Source: Bacteroidota bacterium
GTDB lineage: Bacteria; Bacteroidota; Ignavibacteria; Ignavibacteriales; Ignavibacteriaceae
Direction of reading: 5' to 3'
Length of the DNA stretch: 59,237 nt
Assembly (NCBI GenBank): GCA_023475265.1
Contig: JAMCWE010000263.1
Span: 1 to 59,237 of the forward strand
Shown here piece after piece: positions 7,832 to 17,212 of the stretch. Position 1 is the stretch's first letter, and every line of letters starts with the position of its first letter. A program made the position numbers and the translations under genes. The notes beneath the pieces were generated by a model. It worked only from the letters and a program-made list of their open reading frames with translations. It did no database searches and was not told where the DNA came from.

Positions 7832-8692
7832 ATGGAACAAACAACAAACAAAAAAGTCTCACAAGAATTTCTTGAAAAAACATTGCACGATTTCTATTGC
7901 AAGGATGAATCGTGCAAAGGCTGGGAAACCAATGTTGTTACTCAACAGAAAGCTGTAAACAACATTGTAGGAATTGGAGCTTCAAGAATTGCAGCCGGTC
8001 CGGGAATAGGCGAAGCATTAGACAAGGGATTAGCGAGAAAGATTGATCACACAATATTAAAACCTGAAGCAACTCCAGAAGAAGTAGCTGCCTTATGCGA
8101 AGAAGCAAAAAAATATGATTTTGCCTCTGTATGTGTGAATTCTTGTCATGTTGCACTTTGCAGTGAATTACTTAAAGGAACGGATGTAAAAGTTTGTACC
8201 GTTATTGGATTTCCATTAGGTGCTACAACTACTGAGACAAAAAGATTTGAAGCTGAGCAAGCGATTAAAAATGGCGCGCAAGAAATCGATATGGTTATAA
8301 ATATTGGTTTACTTAAAAGCGGAAATTATGACTATGTATTTAACGATGTTAATCAAGTTGTACTTGCGGCGAAAAGAAGCGGCGCTGTTTGCAAAGTAAT
8401 TTTGGAAACGGCTTTGCTGACTGATGAAGAAAAAGTAAAAGCTTGTATTATTTGTAAAAATGCCGGAGCCGATTTTGTTAAAACATCAACAGGATTTAGC
8501 AAAGGCGGCGCAACTGCCGGTGATGTAGCATTAATGAAATATGTTGTCGGAAGTTCGGTTGGTGTAAAAGCATCGGGTGGAATTAGGTCAAGAGAAGATG
8601 CGGATACAATGATTGCAAGCGGAGCTGATCGTATTGGCGCAAGCGCAAGTGTGAAGATTTTGCTTGGTGGTAAAAGCGAAAGTAAATATTGA
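7832..8692 (+). CDS. deoC: Deoxyribose-phosphate aldolase with N-terminal extension
   Basis: Cleaves 2-deoxyribose-5-phosphate to glyceraldehyde-3-phosphate and acetaldehyde (nucleoside salvage). The core starts near residue 67: [46 protein letters not shown], then the Schiff-base lysine in [10 protein letters not shown] and the second lysine in GVKASGGIR. The protein is 286 residues against roughly 220 for short DeoC. The extra N-terminal 60 or so residues include a [11 protein letters not shown] motif (two Cys) and a [15 protein letters not shown] stretch of unknown role. It is followed by a 129-bp gap containing an inverted repeat. Confidence 0.93.
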   Translation: MEQTTNKKVSQEFLEKTLHDFYCKDESCKGWETNVVTQQKAVNNIVGIGASRIAAGPGIGEALDKGLARKIDHTILKPEATPEEVAALCEEAKKYDFASVCVNSCHVALCSELLKGTDVKVCTVIGFPLGATTTETKRFEAEQAIKNGAQEIDMVINIGLLKSGNYDYVFNDVNQVVLAAKRSGAVCKVILETALLTDEEKVKACIICKNAGADFVKTSTGFSKGGATAGDVALMKYVVGSSVGVKASGGIRSREDADTMIASGADRIGASASVKILLGGKSESKY

Positions 8693-8695
8693 TTA

Positions 8696-8796
8696 CGGAG
8701 AAATGGAGAATTGGAATACTGGAGTAATGTAAAACATAGAACTCAAAAACTATTTATTCATACATTATTCCATTATTCCAACTTTTTATTCCTCCG
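8696..8796. repeat. Imperfect 36-bp inverted repeat (MITE/REP-like)
   Basis: Arms at 8696-8731 and 8761-8796 match at 29 of 36 positions by hand alignment, with a 29-nt loop. The core reads TTGGAATACTGGAGTAATG against TTGGAATAATGGAATAATG. It fills most of the gap between deoC and the HicB-like gene and could fold as a long RNA hairpin. Short similar stretches (AATGGAATAA near 17051) occur in another intergenic gap. Confidence 0.6.
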
Positions 8797-8821
8797 AATA
8801 AAAATTCACTGAATATTAAAA

Positions 8822-9049
8822 ATGATTTTAGATTTAGTAGTAAATAAATCAGATGACGGCTGCACGGCAGAAATACCAAGCTTGAAAGGCTGTGAATGCT
8901 GGGCTCATGATGAAGATATGGTCATGAATAAGATTTTAGATCTTGCGGCATATTATCTCAAAACTGATGTTAAAAAATTCAAAGTAGATAAAGCAAGGGG
9001 AAGCAGGACAAAAATTATTTACAAACTTATTTTTGATAAGAATGCTTAG
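8822..9049 (+). CDS. Small HicB-like protein
   Basis: 75 residues. The first half (LVVNKSDDGCTAEIPSLKGCECWAHDEDMVMNKILDLAAYYL) resembles the partial-RNase-H fold of HicB antitoxins, whose typical pattern is an aromatic-TAEIPSLKGC motif. No HicA toxin gene is adjacent, and a DNA-binding tail is not evident. It overlaps the next gene by one base (TAGTG), so it is probably co-translated with TrmH. It may have been retained for a non-toxin-antitoxin role. Confidence 0.6.
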   Translation: MILDLVVNKSDDGCTAEIPSLKGCECWAHDEDMVMNKILDLAAYYLKTDVKKFKVDKARGSRTKIIYKLIFDKNA

Positions 9050-9639
9050 TGGAATCCTATAAGTCAGAAAAAAGAACACAGAAAATTATTTCAGTTGTAA
9101 GTTCCCGCCAAAAATCATTGAGAGTGGTTTTAGAAAATATTCATGATCCTCATAATGTAAGTGCAATCTTTAGAACCTGCGACGCAGTTGGTGTTCAAAA
9201 AGTATCACTACTTTACTATATCGAAAAATTTCCAAAGATTGGAAGAAAATCTTCTGCATCAGCATTCAAGTGGGTTGAAAAAGATAAATATAAAGATGTT
9301 AAAACTTGTTATGACGATTTGAAGGCTGAAGGTTTTTCAATCTATGCTTCTACTCTTGACGAAAATGCAGTTTCTTTTTATGAGCTTGACTTAACTAAAA
9401 AAGTTGCAATAGTTTTAGGAAATGAGCATAGAGGAATTTCTGAGGATGCAGCAAATCTTGCTGATAAAAAATTTTTCATTCCTATGCTTGGTATGGTTCA
9501 AAGTTTAAATGTTTCAGTTGCAGCAGCCGTAATTTTGTACGAAGCATTGCGTCAGAGACGTGACAAAGGGATGTATAATAAAAGTGAATATTCAAAAGAA
9601 GAGTTGGAAGAATTAATAAATTTGTGGTGTAAAAAGTAA
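9049..9639 (+). CDS. trmH: SpoU/TrmH-family RNA 2'-O-methyltransferase
   Basis: 196 residues. The three SPOUT knot motifs are visible: RVVLENIHDPHNVSAIFRTCDAVGV (motif 1), IVLGNEHRGIS (motif 2) and IPMLGMVQSLNVSVAAAVILYEALRQR (motif 3). The pattern and short length fit TrmH, which makes Gm18 in tRNA. The gene starts at GTG (9049), overlapping the previous stop codon. aroA follows 15 bases after its stop. I am confident of the family; the tRNA Gm18 target is inferred from motif similarity. Confidence 0.88.
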   Translation: MESYKSEKRTQKIISVVSSRQKSLRVVLENIHDPHNVSAIFRTCDAVGVQKVSLLYYIEKFPKIGRKSSASAFKWVEKDKYKDVKTCYDDLKAEGFSIYASTLDENAVSFYELDLTKKVAIVLGNEHRGISEDAANLADKKFFIPMLGMVQSLNVSVAAAVILYEALRQRRDKGMYNKSEYSKEELEELINLWCKK

Positions 9640-9654
9640 AAGGTTTTATCGTTC

Positions 9655-10935
9655 ATGATTCAAGAATTTAATAAGATTTCAAGAGTTGAGGGTGAGCTTG
9701 ATTTGCCGGGAGATAAATCAATTTCACACCGAGCTGTTATGTTTGCTTCTATGGCTAAAGGAACGTCTAGAATTTATAATCTTTCAAACGGTGAAGATGT
9801 TAAGTCAACGCAAAATTGTTTTAAGGAACTTGGAGTAGAAATAAATACTAAAGAAAATTTTGTGGAAATTACCGGTAAAGGTTTTAAGGGATTTAAGGAA
9901 CCGTCCAAACCTTTGGATGCTGGCAATTCCGGAACAACAACAAGATTGATCAGCGGAATTTTAGCAGCACAGAATTTTGAATCGACTATAATTGGCGATG
10001 AATATCTTTCCAAACGCCCCATGAAAAGAATAATATCACCTTTAACTTTAATGGGCGGGAAAATTTCTTCTACAGAAAATTTCACTTTGCCAATGACTAT
10101 TCATCCGGCAGAGAAGTTAACACCGATAAATTATGAATTGCCGATTGCAAGCGCTCAAGTGAAAAGCGCAGTTCTTCTTGCCGGACTTCATTGTGATGAA
10201 CATACAACTGTAATTGAAAGAATTCCTTCACGCGATCATACCGAACGTATGCTTGGATTAAAAGTTGAACAAACACCTGAACGCAGAATAATTTATTCAT
10301 CAAAAGAAAATTATCCTGAACCAAAGGGATATTTTGTCCCTTCCGATATTTCAACAGCAGCTTTTTTTATTATTCTGACTTTGCTGAGCAAAAATTCTTC
10401 ATTGAAAATCAAAAATGTTTCTTTGAATGAAACCAGAACTGGAATAATTTATATCTTGAAAAAAATGGGTGCAAAGATTGAAACTAAAAACGAGAGAACG
10501 ATTGCCGGTGAACCTTTAGGCGATTTAATTATTTATAGCAGCAAGCTTAAGAATATTAATATCACGGAAGAAATTATTCCAAATATAATTGATGAAATTC
10601 CTATACTTTCTATTGCCGGAATTTTTGCCGAAGGTTCTTTTACAATTAATAATGCCGGTGAATTAAGAGGTAAAGAGACAGATCGAATTAAAGCTATTTG
10701 CCATAACCTAAAATTACTTGGATTGACAGTTGAAGAATATGAAGATGGATTTTCTTTCGGAGGTGAAATTAAAAATAATTCACCAGTATTTGAAAGTTTT
10801 GGTGACCATAGAATTGCAATGGCTTTTGGTATTCTATCTCTTCATTTGCAAGGTGGGGGAAAAGTTAATAACTTTAAATGTGTGAGTATTTCTAATCCAA
10901 GTTTTTTAAATCAAATAAATAAAATTGTAAGGTAA
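9655..10935 (+). CDS. aroA: 3-phosphoshikimate 1-carboxyvinyltransferase (EPSP synthase)
   Basis: Sixth step of the shikimate pathway, joining shikimate-3-phosphate and PEP. 426 residues, normal length. Diagnostic motifs: LPGDKSISHRAVMFA, LDAGNSGTTTRLISG, KRPMKRIISPL, SAQVKSAVLLAG, RDHTERML, PSDISTAAFFI, DEIPILSIAG, RGKETDRI and FGDHRIAMAF. The SAQVKS segment is normal. The ABC ATPase gene begins 3 bases after its stop, which suggests co-transcription although the functions are unrelated. Confidence 0.96.
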   Translation: MIQEFNKISRVEGELDLPGDKSISHRAVMFASMAKGTSRIYNLSNGEDVKSTQNCFKELGVEINTKENFVEITGKGFKGFKEPSKPLDAGNSGTTTRLISGILAAQNFESTIIGDEYLSKRPMKRIISPLTLMGGKISSTENFTLPMTIHPAEKLTPINYELPIASAQVKSAVLLAGLHCDEHTTVIERIPSRDHTERMLGLKVEQTPERRIIYSSKENYPEPKGYFVPSDISTAAFFIILTLLSKNSSLKIKNVSLNETRTGIIYILKKMGAKIETKNERTIAGEPLGDLIIYSSKLKNINITEEIIPNIIDEIPILSIAGIFAEGSFTINNAGELRGKETDRIKAICHNLKLLGLTVEEYEDGFSFGGEIKNNSPVFESFGDHRIAMAFGILSLHLQGGGKVNNFKCVSISNPSFLNQINKIVR

Positions 10936-10938
10936 AAC

Positions 10939-12045
10939 ATGGCTGAAGTAATCTTAAAAAATATTTCCAAAGTTTACGAAGGCGGGAACATTGCAGTAAA
11001 AAGTGTAAACATAAATGTAAATGACAAAGAGTTTGTTGTGCTTGTAGGACCTTCCGGTTGCGGCAAATCTACAACGCTAAGAATGATTGCAGGCTTGGAA
11101 GAAATTACTCAAGGTGAATTATTTATTGACGGGAAGCAGGTAAATGATGTTTCGCCAAAAGATAGAGACATTGCGATGGTATTCCAAAATTATGCTCTCT
11201 ATCCGCACATGACTGTTTATGAAAATATGGCTTTCGGATTGAAACTAAGAAAGTTTAATAAAACAGAAATTAAAAATCGTGTAATGGAAGCCGCAAAAAT
11301 TTTGGAGCTTGAAGAATATCTTGATAGAAAACCAAAAGCATTATCCGGCGGACAGCGCCAGCGAGTTGCTGTCGGTCGTGCAATAGTTCGAAAGCCAAAA
11401 GTATTTTTGTTTGATGAACCGCTCAGCAACCTGGATGCAAAGCTTAGGGTTCAGATGAGAACACAAATATCTAAGCTGCATCATAGATTAAATGCAACTA
11501 TGATTTATGTTACTCATGATCAAACAGAAGCCATGACTATGGGTGATAAGATTGTAATTATGAAAGACGGGGATGTTCATCAAGTAGATACGCCGTTGAA
11601 TCTTTACAATAATCCGGCAAATAAATTTGTGGCTGGTTTTATCGGCAGCCCTTCCATGAATTTTATTGAAGGGAAAATAATTTCGGATAATGGTATTTCA
11701 TTTAAAAGTAATGGCGGCGGATTGTCTTTTAACCTTAAAGGCAAGTATGAAGATAAATTGAAATCATTTCATAATAAAAATGTTTGGCTGGGAATCCGAC
11801 CCGAAGATATTTATGATTCAGCTTCGAATGTAGCATTACAAAGTTTTGTTAATCTAAATGTTCAGCTTGATGTTGTCGAGCCGATGGGGAACGAAATATT
11901 TCTATATTTTATAGTTGACGGTACTCAGTTTGTAGCAAGAATTCCGGTGCGCGAAATGCCTGTTGCCGGTCAATCTAAGAATCTAATTTTTGATATAGAC
12001 AAACTTCACTTCTTTGATTCAGAAACGGAACAGTCAATACGTTAG
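10939..12045 (+). CDS. Sugar-type ABC transporter ATPase (MsmX/UgpC/MalK class)
   Basis: 368 residues. Walker A GPSGCGKST, Q-loop, signature LSGGQRQRVAVGRAIVR, Walker B VFLFDEP and the H-loop YVTHDQTEAMTM are present. After about residue 235 there is a TOBE/MalK-type regulatory domain (FIGSPSMNFIEG, WLGIRPEDIYDS, VEPMGNEIFLYF). No permease or binding-protein genes are near, so it may energise sugar importers encoded elsewhere, as MsmX does in Bacillus. It ends 3 bases before the end of the convergent bshC. Confidence 0.92.
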   Translation: MAEVILKNISKVYEGGNIAVKSVNINVNDKEFVVLVGPSGCGKSTTLRMIAGLEEITQGELFIDGKQVNDVSPKDRDIAMVFQNYALYPHMTVYENMAFGLKLRKFNKTEIKNRVMEAAKILELEEYLDRKPKALSGGQRQRVAVGRAIVRKPKVFLFDEPLSNLDAKLRVQMRTQISKLHHRLNATMIYVTHDQTEAMTMGDKIVIMKDGDVHQVDTPLNLYNNPANKFVAGFIGSPSMNFIEGKIISDNGISFKSNGGGLSFNLKGKYEDKLKSFHNKNVWLGIRPEDIYDSASNVALQSFVNLNVQLDVVEPMGNEIFLYFIVDGTQFVARIPVREMPVAGQSKNLIFDIDKLHFFDSETEQSIR

Positions 12046-12048
12046 AAA

Positions 12049-13677
12049 TTATATCAAGTTGATTATCTGATGTTCGAACTTATTGATTGCCAATTCATCA
12101 AATATATTTTTTACATTATCTATTCCATACTTATTTGCAAAGTAGATAAAGTTTATTTCTCTTTCCTGTAAAACTGAATTTGGTAAAATAACATTTGCTA
12201 CTTTATCAATCTGCCTCAAAGTAGTTTCATACTTTCTTTTTTGTGCTTCAATTGTTTTCTCTTTAAGAACATCAAGATCGTGGAATATTTTCTGCTTGTA
12301 CTTTGAACCTGCATCACTCATTGTCTTATCAAACTCAAATAGTTTTTCTTTTAACTGATCTAAAACAACTTCAATTTGATTAGAAGCATTACTAAAGATT
12401 TCATCGACTGAAGTTTTGGAAATTGAATCCATAATCTTCTGCTTTAACTTTTCAGGATCGTGGAACATTTCATTTAGATTGATATCAAACTTCTCAATTA
12501 CCGATGCAATATTCTTTTCAATTATTGTTGCCGACGATCGTGGATATAATATGGGAGATTCAATTTTATAGAAATCATAAAGCGGCATAACTTGTGCGAA
12601 GTAAGAGATTTCACTTGGACCGCCGACATAAAATGATGTTGGTAAAATATAGTCTTGGCATATCGGGCGAAGCAAGACATTTGGACTGAAGCTTGCGGGT
12701 TCAGATTCAATCAGAGAAAGTAATTCTTCGAGAGTGAACTTTCTTCTTTTTCTCTTCAAGCGAAATTCATTATCGACAGGTTCAATTAAATATCTGCCTT
12801 CTTCATTGCTGTAAAATAAGTTGATCGGTCTAACTTTTACTTGAGCATGATAAACTTCTTCAAGCTTTGCACTGGTAGAAACAAGTTTTTCCGTATGAGT
12901 TCTAAAATCAATTATTTCTTTCTTGAAAATTGGTTTAAGTAATTCTTTCATCTTAGCGTCTTGCGGATCGAAAATTACAAGTCCATATTGATCGAACAGC
13001 CAGAAGATTAATTCTTTGAACGCAGCTTTAAATGTAACGCCGGTTTTATAAAATGATTTTATCTTCTCTAATAATGGTGATGTGAATTCTGTATTCCGTA
13101 AATTCTTTTCTAGTTCAGTATAAAATGCTTCCAATGATTCTTTGAACTTTAAATTGCCGACGCTACCTTTATTATCTTCATCAATTAATTCTTCATCATA
13201 GGAAATTTTGTTAATTCCGTTTACATCATTGATTAAGTTAATTCCTCTTACTTCATTAAAGTCATGGTCATCGCCTTCAAGCCAAAAGATAGGCAAAAAA
13301 TAATATTCATCGTATCTCTCTGAAAGAAAAGCAGCTAATTTGATTGCTGTAATTATTTTATAAAAAGTATATAGCGGTCCTCCAAGAATTCCTAGCTGCT
13401 GGCCAGTCACTACTGCTAAAGTTTTCTTCTCGTTTAAAGAAGAAATGTTCTTTTGTGTCTTTGCGGATGGATTAAATCCAATGTATTGATCCTTCAAAGC
13501 AAGCGATAAAGTTTCGCGGGAATGATCATGTGAATCCGAAACTTTTTTAAATACTTTAAGATATTCTTCCTTATCGCGGAAGTTTGTTTTATAAAAATCT
13601 TTTACATTTTCAAATTCATATAAGTAATCAAGAAATAAATTATGATTTCCGGGGATATCACTGAAACTGATATACAT
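12049..13677 (-). CDS. bshC: Bacillithiol biosynthesis cysteine-adding enzyme BshC
   Basis: Putative ligase that adds cysteine to GlcN-malate in bacillithiol synthesis. Recognisable features are AVVTGQQLGILGGPLYTFYKIITAIKLA, PIFWLEGDDHDFNEV and a long C-terminal coiled coil (about 420-515). I start it at the ATG at 13677 (MYISFSDIPG), which has GGAGTGGCA in front. A longer frame to 13719 lacks such a site. Length is about 542 residues. It implies that the host makes bacillithiol as a low-molecular-weight thiol, known from Bacillota and Bacteroidota/Chlorobiota. Confidence 0.93.
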   Translation of the reverse strand: MYISFSDIPGNHNLFLDYLYEFENVKDFYKTNFRDKEEYLKVFKKVSDSHDHSRETLSLALKDQYIGFNPSAKTQKNISSLNEKKTLAVVTGQQLGILGGPLYTFYKIITAIKLAAFLSERYDEYYFLPIFWLEGDDHDFNEVRGINLINDVNGINKISYDEELIDEDNKGSVGNLKFKESLEAFYTELEKNLRNTEFTSPLLEKIKSFYKTGVTFKAAFKELIFWLFDQYGLVIFDPQDAKMKELLKPIFKKEIIDFRTHTEKLVSTSAKLEEVYHAQVKVRPINLFYSNEEGRYLIEPVDNEFRLKRKRRKFTLEELLSLIESEPASFSPNVLLRPICQDYILPTSFYVGGPSEISYFAQVMPLYDFYKIESPILYPRSSATIIEKNIASVIEKFDINLNEMFHDPEKLKQKIMDSISKTSVDEIFSNASNQIEVVLDQLKEKLFEFDKTMSDAGSKYKQKIFHDLDVLKEKTIEAQKRKYETTLRQIDKVANVILPNSVLQEREINFIYFANKYGIDNVKNIFDELAINKFEHQIINLI

Positions 13678-13927
13678 TGCCACTCCAGTTGTTGGGATTT
13701 TAATGAACAAAAGTAACAAAAAGAATTTTTGTTAACAATAAGTTCAGTATGATAAGTATTGTAGAATAACAGTTATTAGGTTGTATTCATCACATATTTT
13801 TTACCGGATTTTCTTTTTAAATATTCTTATACGAGTTTCTTTTGCAGAAAGAAATATTTCTTTTATGAGAAATTTATTCCAATAAACCTTAGGTTTGGAT
13901 ATTCAATTAATAAAATACCGGAATTGA

Positions 13928-14812
13928 ATGTCACGAAATTTTCTTTTTAGTTTATTAGTGTTGCTGTTAGCTGTTCAAACAGCTAAGCCTCAGGTCAAAG
14001 GGAAGTTTGAGTTTGATTTCCTTCCAAAAGGATTAAACTTTCTTCCATTAAAAGCGGGAATAGATGAACCGAGAATGGGACTTCTTTATTATACTGCAAA
14101 CTCAAATCTTAAAGTTGATATAGGAAATTCTGTTGATGTAATGGGATTTAATTTTCCATCGTCCAAAAGCAGAATAACTGTAGGTGCTGAATTCATGGCG
14201 TATGCTTATGTTACTTCTTATCTAGCATACCGGCTGCAGATTGATGCTGTCGACGGATTCTTCGGCGGCAATGTTGTTTACTCGAAGCAGCTTGAAGGCG
14301 GGAGATTTGTTACAAGATTCAGATATATACACAGCAGTGCGCATTTGGTTGACGGACATTGGGATAATTCTACTGAGCAGTGGATTGGAAATGAAAGTCC
14401 TATGGCTTATGGAAATAATTATGGTGAATTGCTATTTGCTAAAGAGGATAATTATTCGTGGAGCTACTTAAGATATTACGGCGGACTTTCTGTTTCGACT
14501 GGAAAGAAAACTGGAGACCGACAATTAAATAGATTTTTATATAAAGCAGGATTTGAATATTCGTTACCAAATTTATTAGGTAAAGTTTTCGACAAGGATG
14601 AAAGTTTATTCCTTGCAGTTAATTTTGATTTAAGAGGAATTCCCGAATACATAATTAACCAGAATTATATATTAGGAATAAAGTTTGGAAGCTGGCAAGG
14701 TAAAGGTGTAGTTTTATATGCATCTTATTATAACGGAGGAGATGTGTTCAACCAATATTTTAATCAAAGAGTGTCAAGGTTTGGTTTAGGCTTTATGTTT
14801 GATTTTATTTAA
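13928..14812 (+). CDS. Putative outer-membrane beta-barrel protein (DUF1207-like)
   Basis: 294 residues. The signal peptide is at about 1-21 (LLVLLLAVQTAKPQ). The rest alternates short amphipathic strands with aromatic ends and finishes in GLGFMFDFI, an outer-membrane barrel end. RFVTRFRYIHSSAHLVDGH resembles the conserved core of DUF1207 proteins, and GIPEYIINQNYILGIKFG is a plausible late strand pair. Function is unknown. It lies just ahead of the flippase and GT2 genes (58-base gap), so a link to surface glycolipids is possible but unproven. Confidence 0.55.
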   Translation: MSRNFLFSLLVLLLAVQTAKPQVKGKFEFDFLPKGLNFLPLKAGIDEPRMGLLYYTANSNLKVDIGNSVDVMGFNFPSSKSRITVGAEFMAYAYVTSYLAYRLQIDAVDGFFGGNVVYSKQLEGGRFVTRFRYIHSSAHLVDGHWDNSTEQWIGNESPMAYGNNYGELLFAKEDNYSWSYLRYYGGLSVSTGKKTGDRQLNRFLYKAGFEYSLPNLLGKVFDKDESLFLAVNFDLRGIPEYIINQNYILGIKFGSWQGKGVVLYASYYNGGDVFNQYFNQRVSRFGLGFMFDFI

Positions 14813-14870
14813 TTGTAAGGCATGACTAATTTAATTTTCTGTTTAATGTTTTTGAAACCCAAAATGAATA

Positions 14871-15854
14871 ATGGAAGTTAGTTCATTAAAGACAAAGCTT
14901 TCTAAGCTTTCTGTAAATAAGAAGTATTTTGTTGTTTCGATAAAATTATTTATCGGCTTCGGATTGTTATGGTTCATCATTTCTAAAATAGATCCAACCG
15001 AAATAATATCTTCGATAAGAAATGCTAACATATTTTTTCTGGCAGCTGCTTTTTCTTTGGTGGTATTGAATTTGTTTATTCAATATAAGAAGTGGCATCT
15101 TACATGTGTAAATATTCTTGGCGAACACGACAAAAAGAAAGCTTTATACTCTTTGTTTTTTGGAATAGCCGGAGGTTCGTTTACACCAATCAGGGCAGGA
15201 GAATATTTTGGAAGGGCAATCGAGTATAAAGATAAATCTTTTATACAAGTTTCAGTTGCTACTTTGATAGATAAATTATTCCTTTTAATAATTCTTACTT
15301 TTGTTGGCTCTATTGCAAGCATCTTTTTTATTAAGATTTATTATCATGTAACTTTTTATATCTCGTTGGGTTTATTTGCTGTAATATTTGTTTTGTTCTA
15401 TTTACTAGTAATGCTATTACTAAGCAAAAAGTTTTGGAATTATTTATCATTTGATTTCTTCAAATCATCCAAGAGATTAGGACCTTTTTTTGAAAGATTA
15501 AAGATTATTACTGAACTTGACCGGCAATACTCAGCAAAGATGATTATATTATCTTTGCTTTTATATTCGTGTTACACTTTTCAATTCGCATTATTAGTTG
15601 CGGGGTTTTCAAATCATTATAGGCTTTTACATTATTTATGGGCCGGTAATCTTGTAATGTTTGCTAAGACTGTTATTCCTTCTATATCATTTGCAGAAAT
15701 CGGCATCCGGGAAGGTGCTTCTATTTTTTTCCTTACAAGAATGGGAGAGCTTAGCTCGGCTGCATTTAGTGCATCTATATTTTTACTTATTATAAATATT
15801 ATGCTGCCTTCAGTAATCGGTTTGCTTTTACTTTTTAAAAAGAACAATGCTTAA
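14871..15854 (+). CDS. Flippase-like integral membrane protein (UPF0104/LPG synthase TM family)
   Basis: 327 residues with about eight membrane segments. Characteristic motifs of the lysylphosphatidylglycerol_TM/UPF0104 family are FGIAGGSFTPIRAGEYFGRA near residues 100-120, VATLIDKLFLL, and WAGNLVMFAKTVIPSISFAEIGIREGASIFF near 260-290. Members are thought to move or modify lipid-linked substrates. It overlaps the following GT2 gene by 8 bases, so the two are probably made together and act on the same lipid or glycolipid. Confidence 0.85.
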   Translation: MEVSSLKTKLSKLSVNKKYFVVSIKLFIGFGLLWFIISKIDPTEIISSIRNANIFFLAAAFSLVVLNLFIQYKKWHLTCVNILGEHDKKKALYSLFFGIAGGSFTPIRAGEYFGRAIEYKDKSFIQVSVATLIDKLFLLIILTFVGSIASIFFIKIYYHVTFYISLGLFAVIFVLFYLLVMLLLSKKFWNYLSFDFFKSSKRLGPFFERLKIITELDRQYSAKMIILSLLLYSCYTFQFALLVAGFSNHYRLLHYLWAGNLVMFAKTVIPSISFAEIGIREGASIFFLTRMGELSSAAFSASIFLLIINIMLPSVIGLLLLFKKNNA

Positions 15855-16983
15855 TATTTACTTAATCCTAATTCCTATTTTTCTGCTTTTGTATTATTTA
15901 TATTTCTTATCGGCGATATTAAAAGGACTAAACAAGTTAAGTTATTCTCCCTCCAATAAATTACCCGGTGAATTTATTTCAATTATAATTCCTTTTAGGA
16001 ATGAATCAGATAATATTCTAATGAACCTGGAAAGTATTGAGAAGCAAAATTATCCTAAGGATAAATTTGAAGTTATTTATGTTAATGATTCGTCGGAAGA
16101 TGATTCGCTGGAGAAATTATTGTATGCAAATAAGTCTAGCAATGTAAAAGTAATTTCTGTCCCGGATGAGTTTTTATCAAATGCACATAAGAAGAGGGCG
16201 ATAAGATACGGGATAGAAAATTCTTTAGGAGAGATAATAGTAACAACTGATGCCGACTGCACACATAATTCGAATTGGCTTAGATCGCTTGTAGGAACTT
16301 TTGATGAAGAAACCGGATTTGTATCCGGACCGGTTGAGTTTATGGAAAACGACAGTCTGTTCAGCAAGCTGCAGAAATTGGAATTTGCAGGATTAGTTTT
16401 TACAGGTGCAGGATTAATTGGAAATGATAGACCAACAATTTGCAATGCTGCAAATATCGCGTATAGAAAATCAATATACGATAAAGTGAATGGATTTGAT
16501 GATCATCTTAACCTTTCTTCAGGTGACGATGAGTTGTTGATGCAGAAGATTTGGAAGGAAACAGATTATAAAATTAAATTTTGTTTGAATAGAGATGCTA
16601 TTGTTCTGACGGATGCAAATGAATCTGTTAAAAGATTTTATGATCAAAGGAAAAGGTGGGCGAGCAAGGGATTGTTTTATGCGGATAAGCTATTGGTTGT
16701 TAAGCTGATTCTTGTATTTCTATTTTATTTAAACTTAGTAATATTGCCTGCAGCGGCCGTGTTGATTTCAATTAACTTATTCTCTCTTTTTCTTTTAAGC
16801 TTTATGCTAAAAATAATATTTGAGTATAAGATTTTAATAAAGGGAACTGAACTACTTTATGGAAAAGATTTATTAAAGTATTTAATTCTTGCAGAAATAT
16901 TTCAGATACCTTATATAGTTATCGCTGGTATATCCGGTTTGTTTGGGAATTTTAGATGGAAAGGGAGGAAGGTGAAAAGATGA
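15847..16983 (+). CDS. Membrane-anchored family 2 glycosyltransferase
   Basis: 378 residues. An N-terminal membrane segment (about 3-24) is followed by a GT-A domain: ISIIIPFRNESDNI, EVIYVNDSSEDDS, IVTTDADCTH (the DxD-type metal site) and FDDHLNLSSGDDELLMQKI. The QRKRW-like DQRKRWASKG motif of processive membrane GT2 enzymes is at about 258-268. Two or three C-terminal membrane helices follow. It is coupled by an 8-base overlap to the flippase-like gene upstream. The substrate is unknown; a polar lipid or polysaccharide precursor is likely. Confidence 0.88.
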   Translation: MLNIYLILIPIFLLLYYLYFLSAILKGLNKLSYSPSNKLPGEFISIIIPFRNESDNILMNLESIEKQNYPKDKFEVIYVNDSSEDDSLEKLLYANKSSNVKVISVPDEFLSNAHKKRAIRYGIENSLGEIIVTTDADCTHNSNWLRSLVGTFDEETGFVSGPVEFMENDSLFSKLQKLEFAGLVFTGAGLIGNDRPTICNAANIAYRKSIYDKVNGFDDHLNLSSGDDELLMQKIWKETDYKIKFCLNRDAIVLTDANESVKRFYDQRKRWASKGLFYADKLLVVKLILVFLFYLNLVILPAAAVLISINLFSLFLLSFMLKIIFEYKILIKGTELLYGKDLLKYLILAEIFQIPYIVIAGISGLFGNFRWKGRKVKR

Positions 16984-17146
16984 GAGATACTGAATTAAGG
17001 CTGTTACATGCATGTTGAAAATTTATAGTGAAGTTGTGGAGTGTCGAAGTAATGGAATAACAGTATAAAGTATTTCCATTATAACTAAACCAGTTTAATA
17101 AAAAAATAATTAACTTAAGAACTATGGCAGATACGAAGCATATTTC

Positions 17147-17175
17147 TTGTCTTTAATCTTTTTCTACTATTTTTG
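17147..17175 (+). promoter_or_regulatory. Candidate Bacteroidota-type promoter for the ABC-F gene
   Basis: TATTTTTG at 17168-17175 matches the TAnnTTTG -7 consensus, and TTG at 17147-17149 lies 18 bases upstream, within the usual -33 spacing. The start codon is 38 bases downstream. Assigned by eye. Confidence 0.45.
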
Positions 17176-17212
17176 CACTTTACAATTTTTATAGCAAGAG
17201 AAATTTCCTTTT

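Noticed and set aside
8822-9049. HicAB toxin-antitoxin system
   Set aside because: Only a HicB-like protein is present; no HicA gene lies on either side.
17124-17139. Sigma-54-like TGGCAGATACGAAGCA ahead of the ABC-F gene
   Set aside because: GG and GC spacing fits, but the TT of the -12 box is AA, and a better TAnnTTTG promoter lies downstream.
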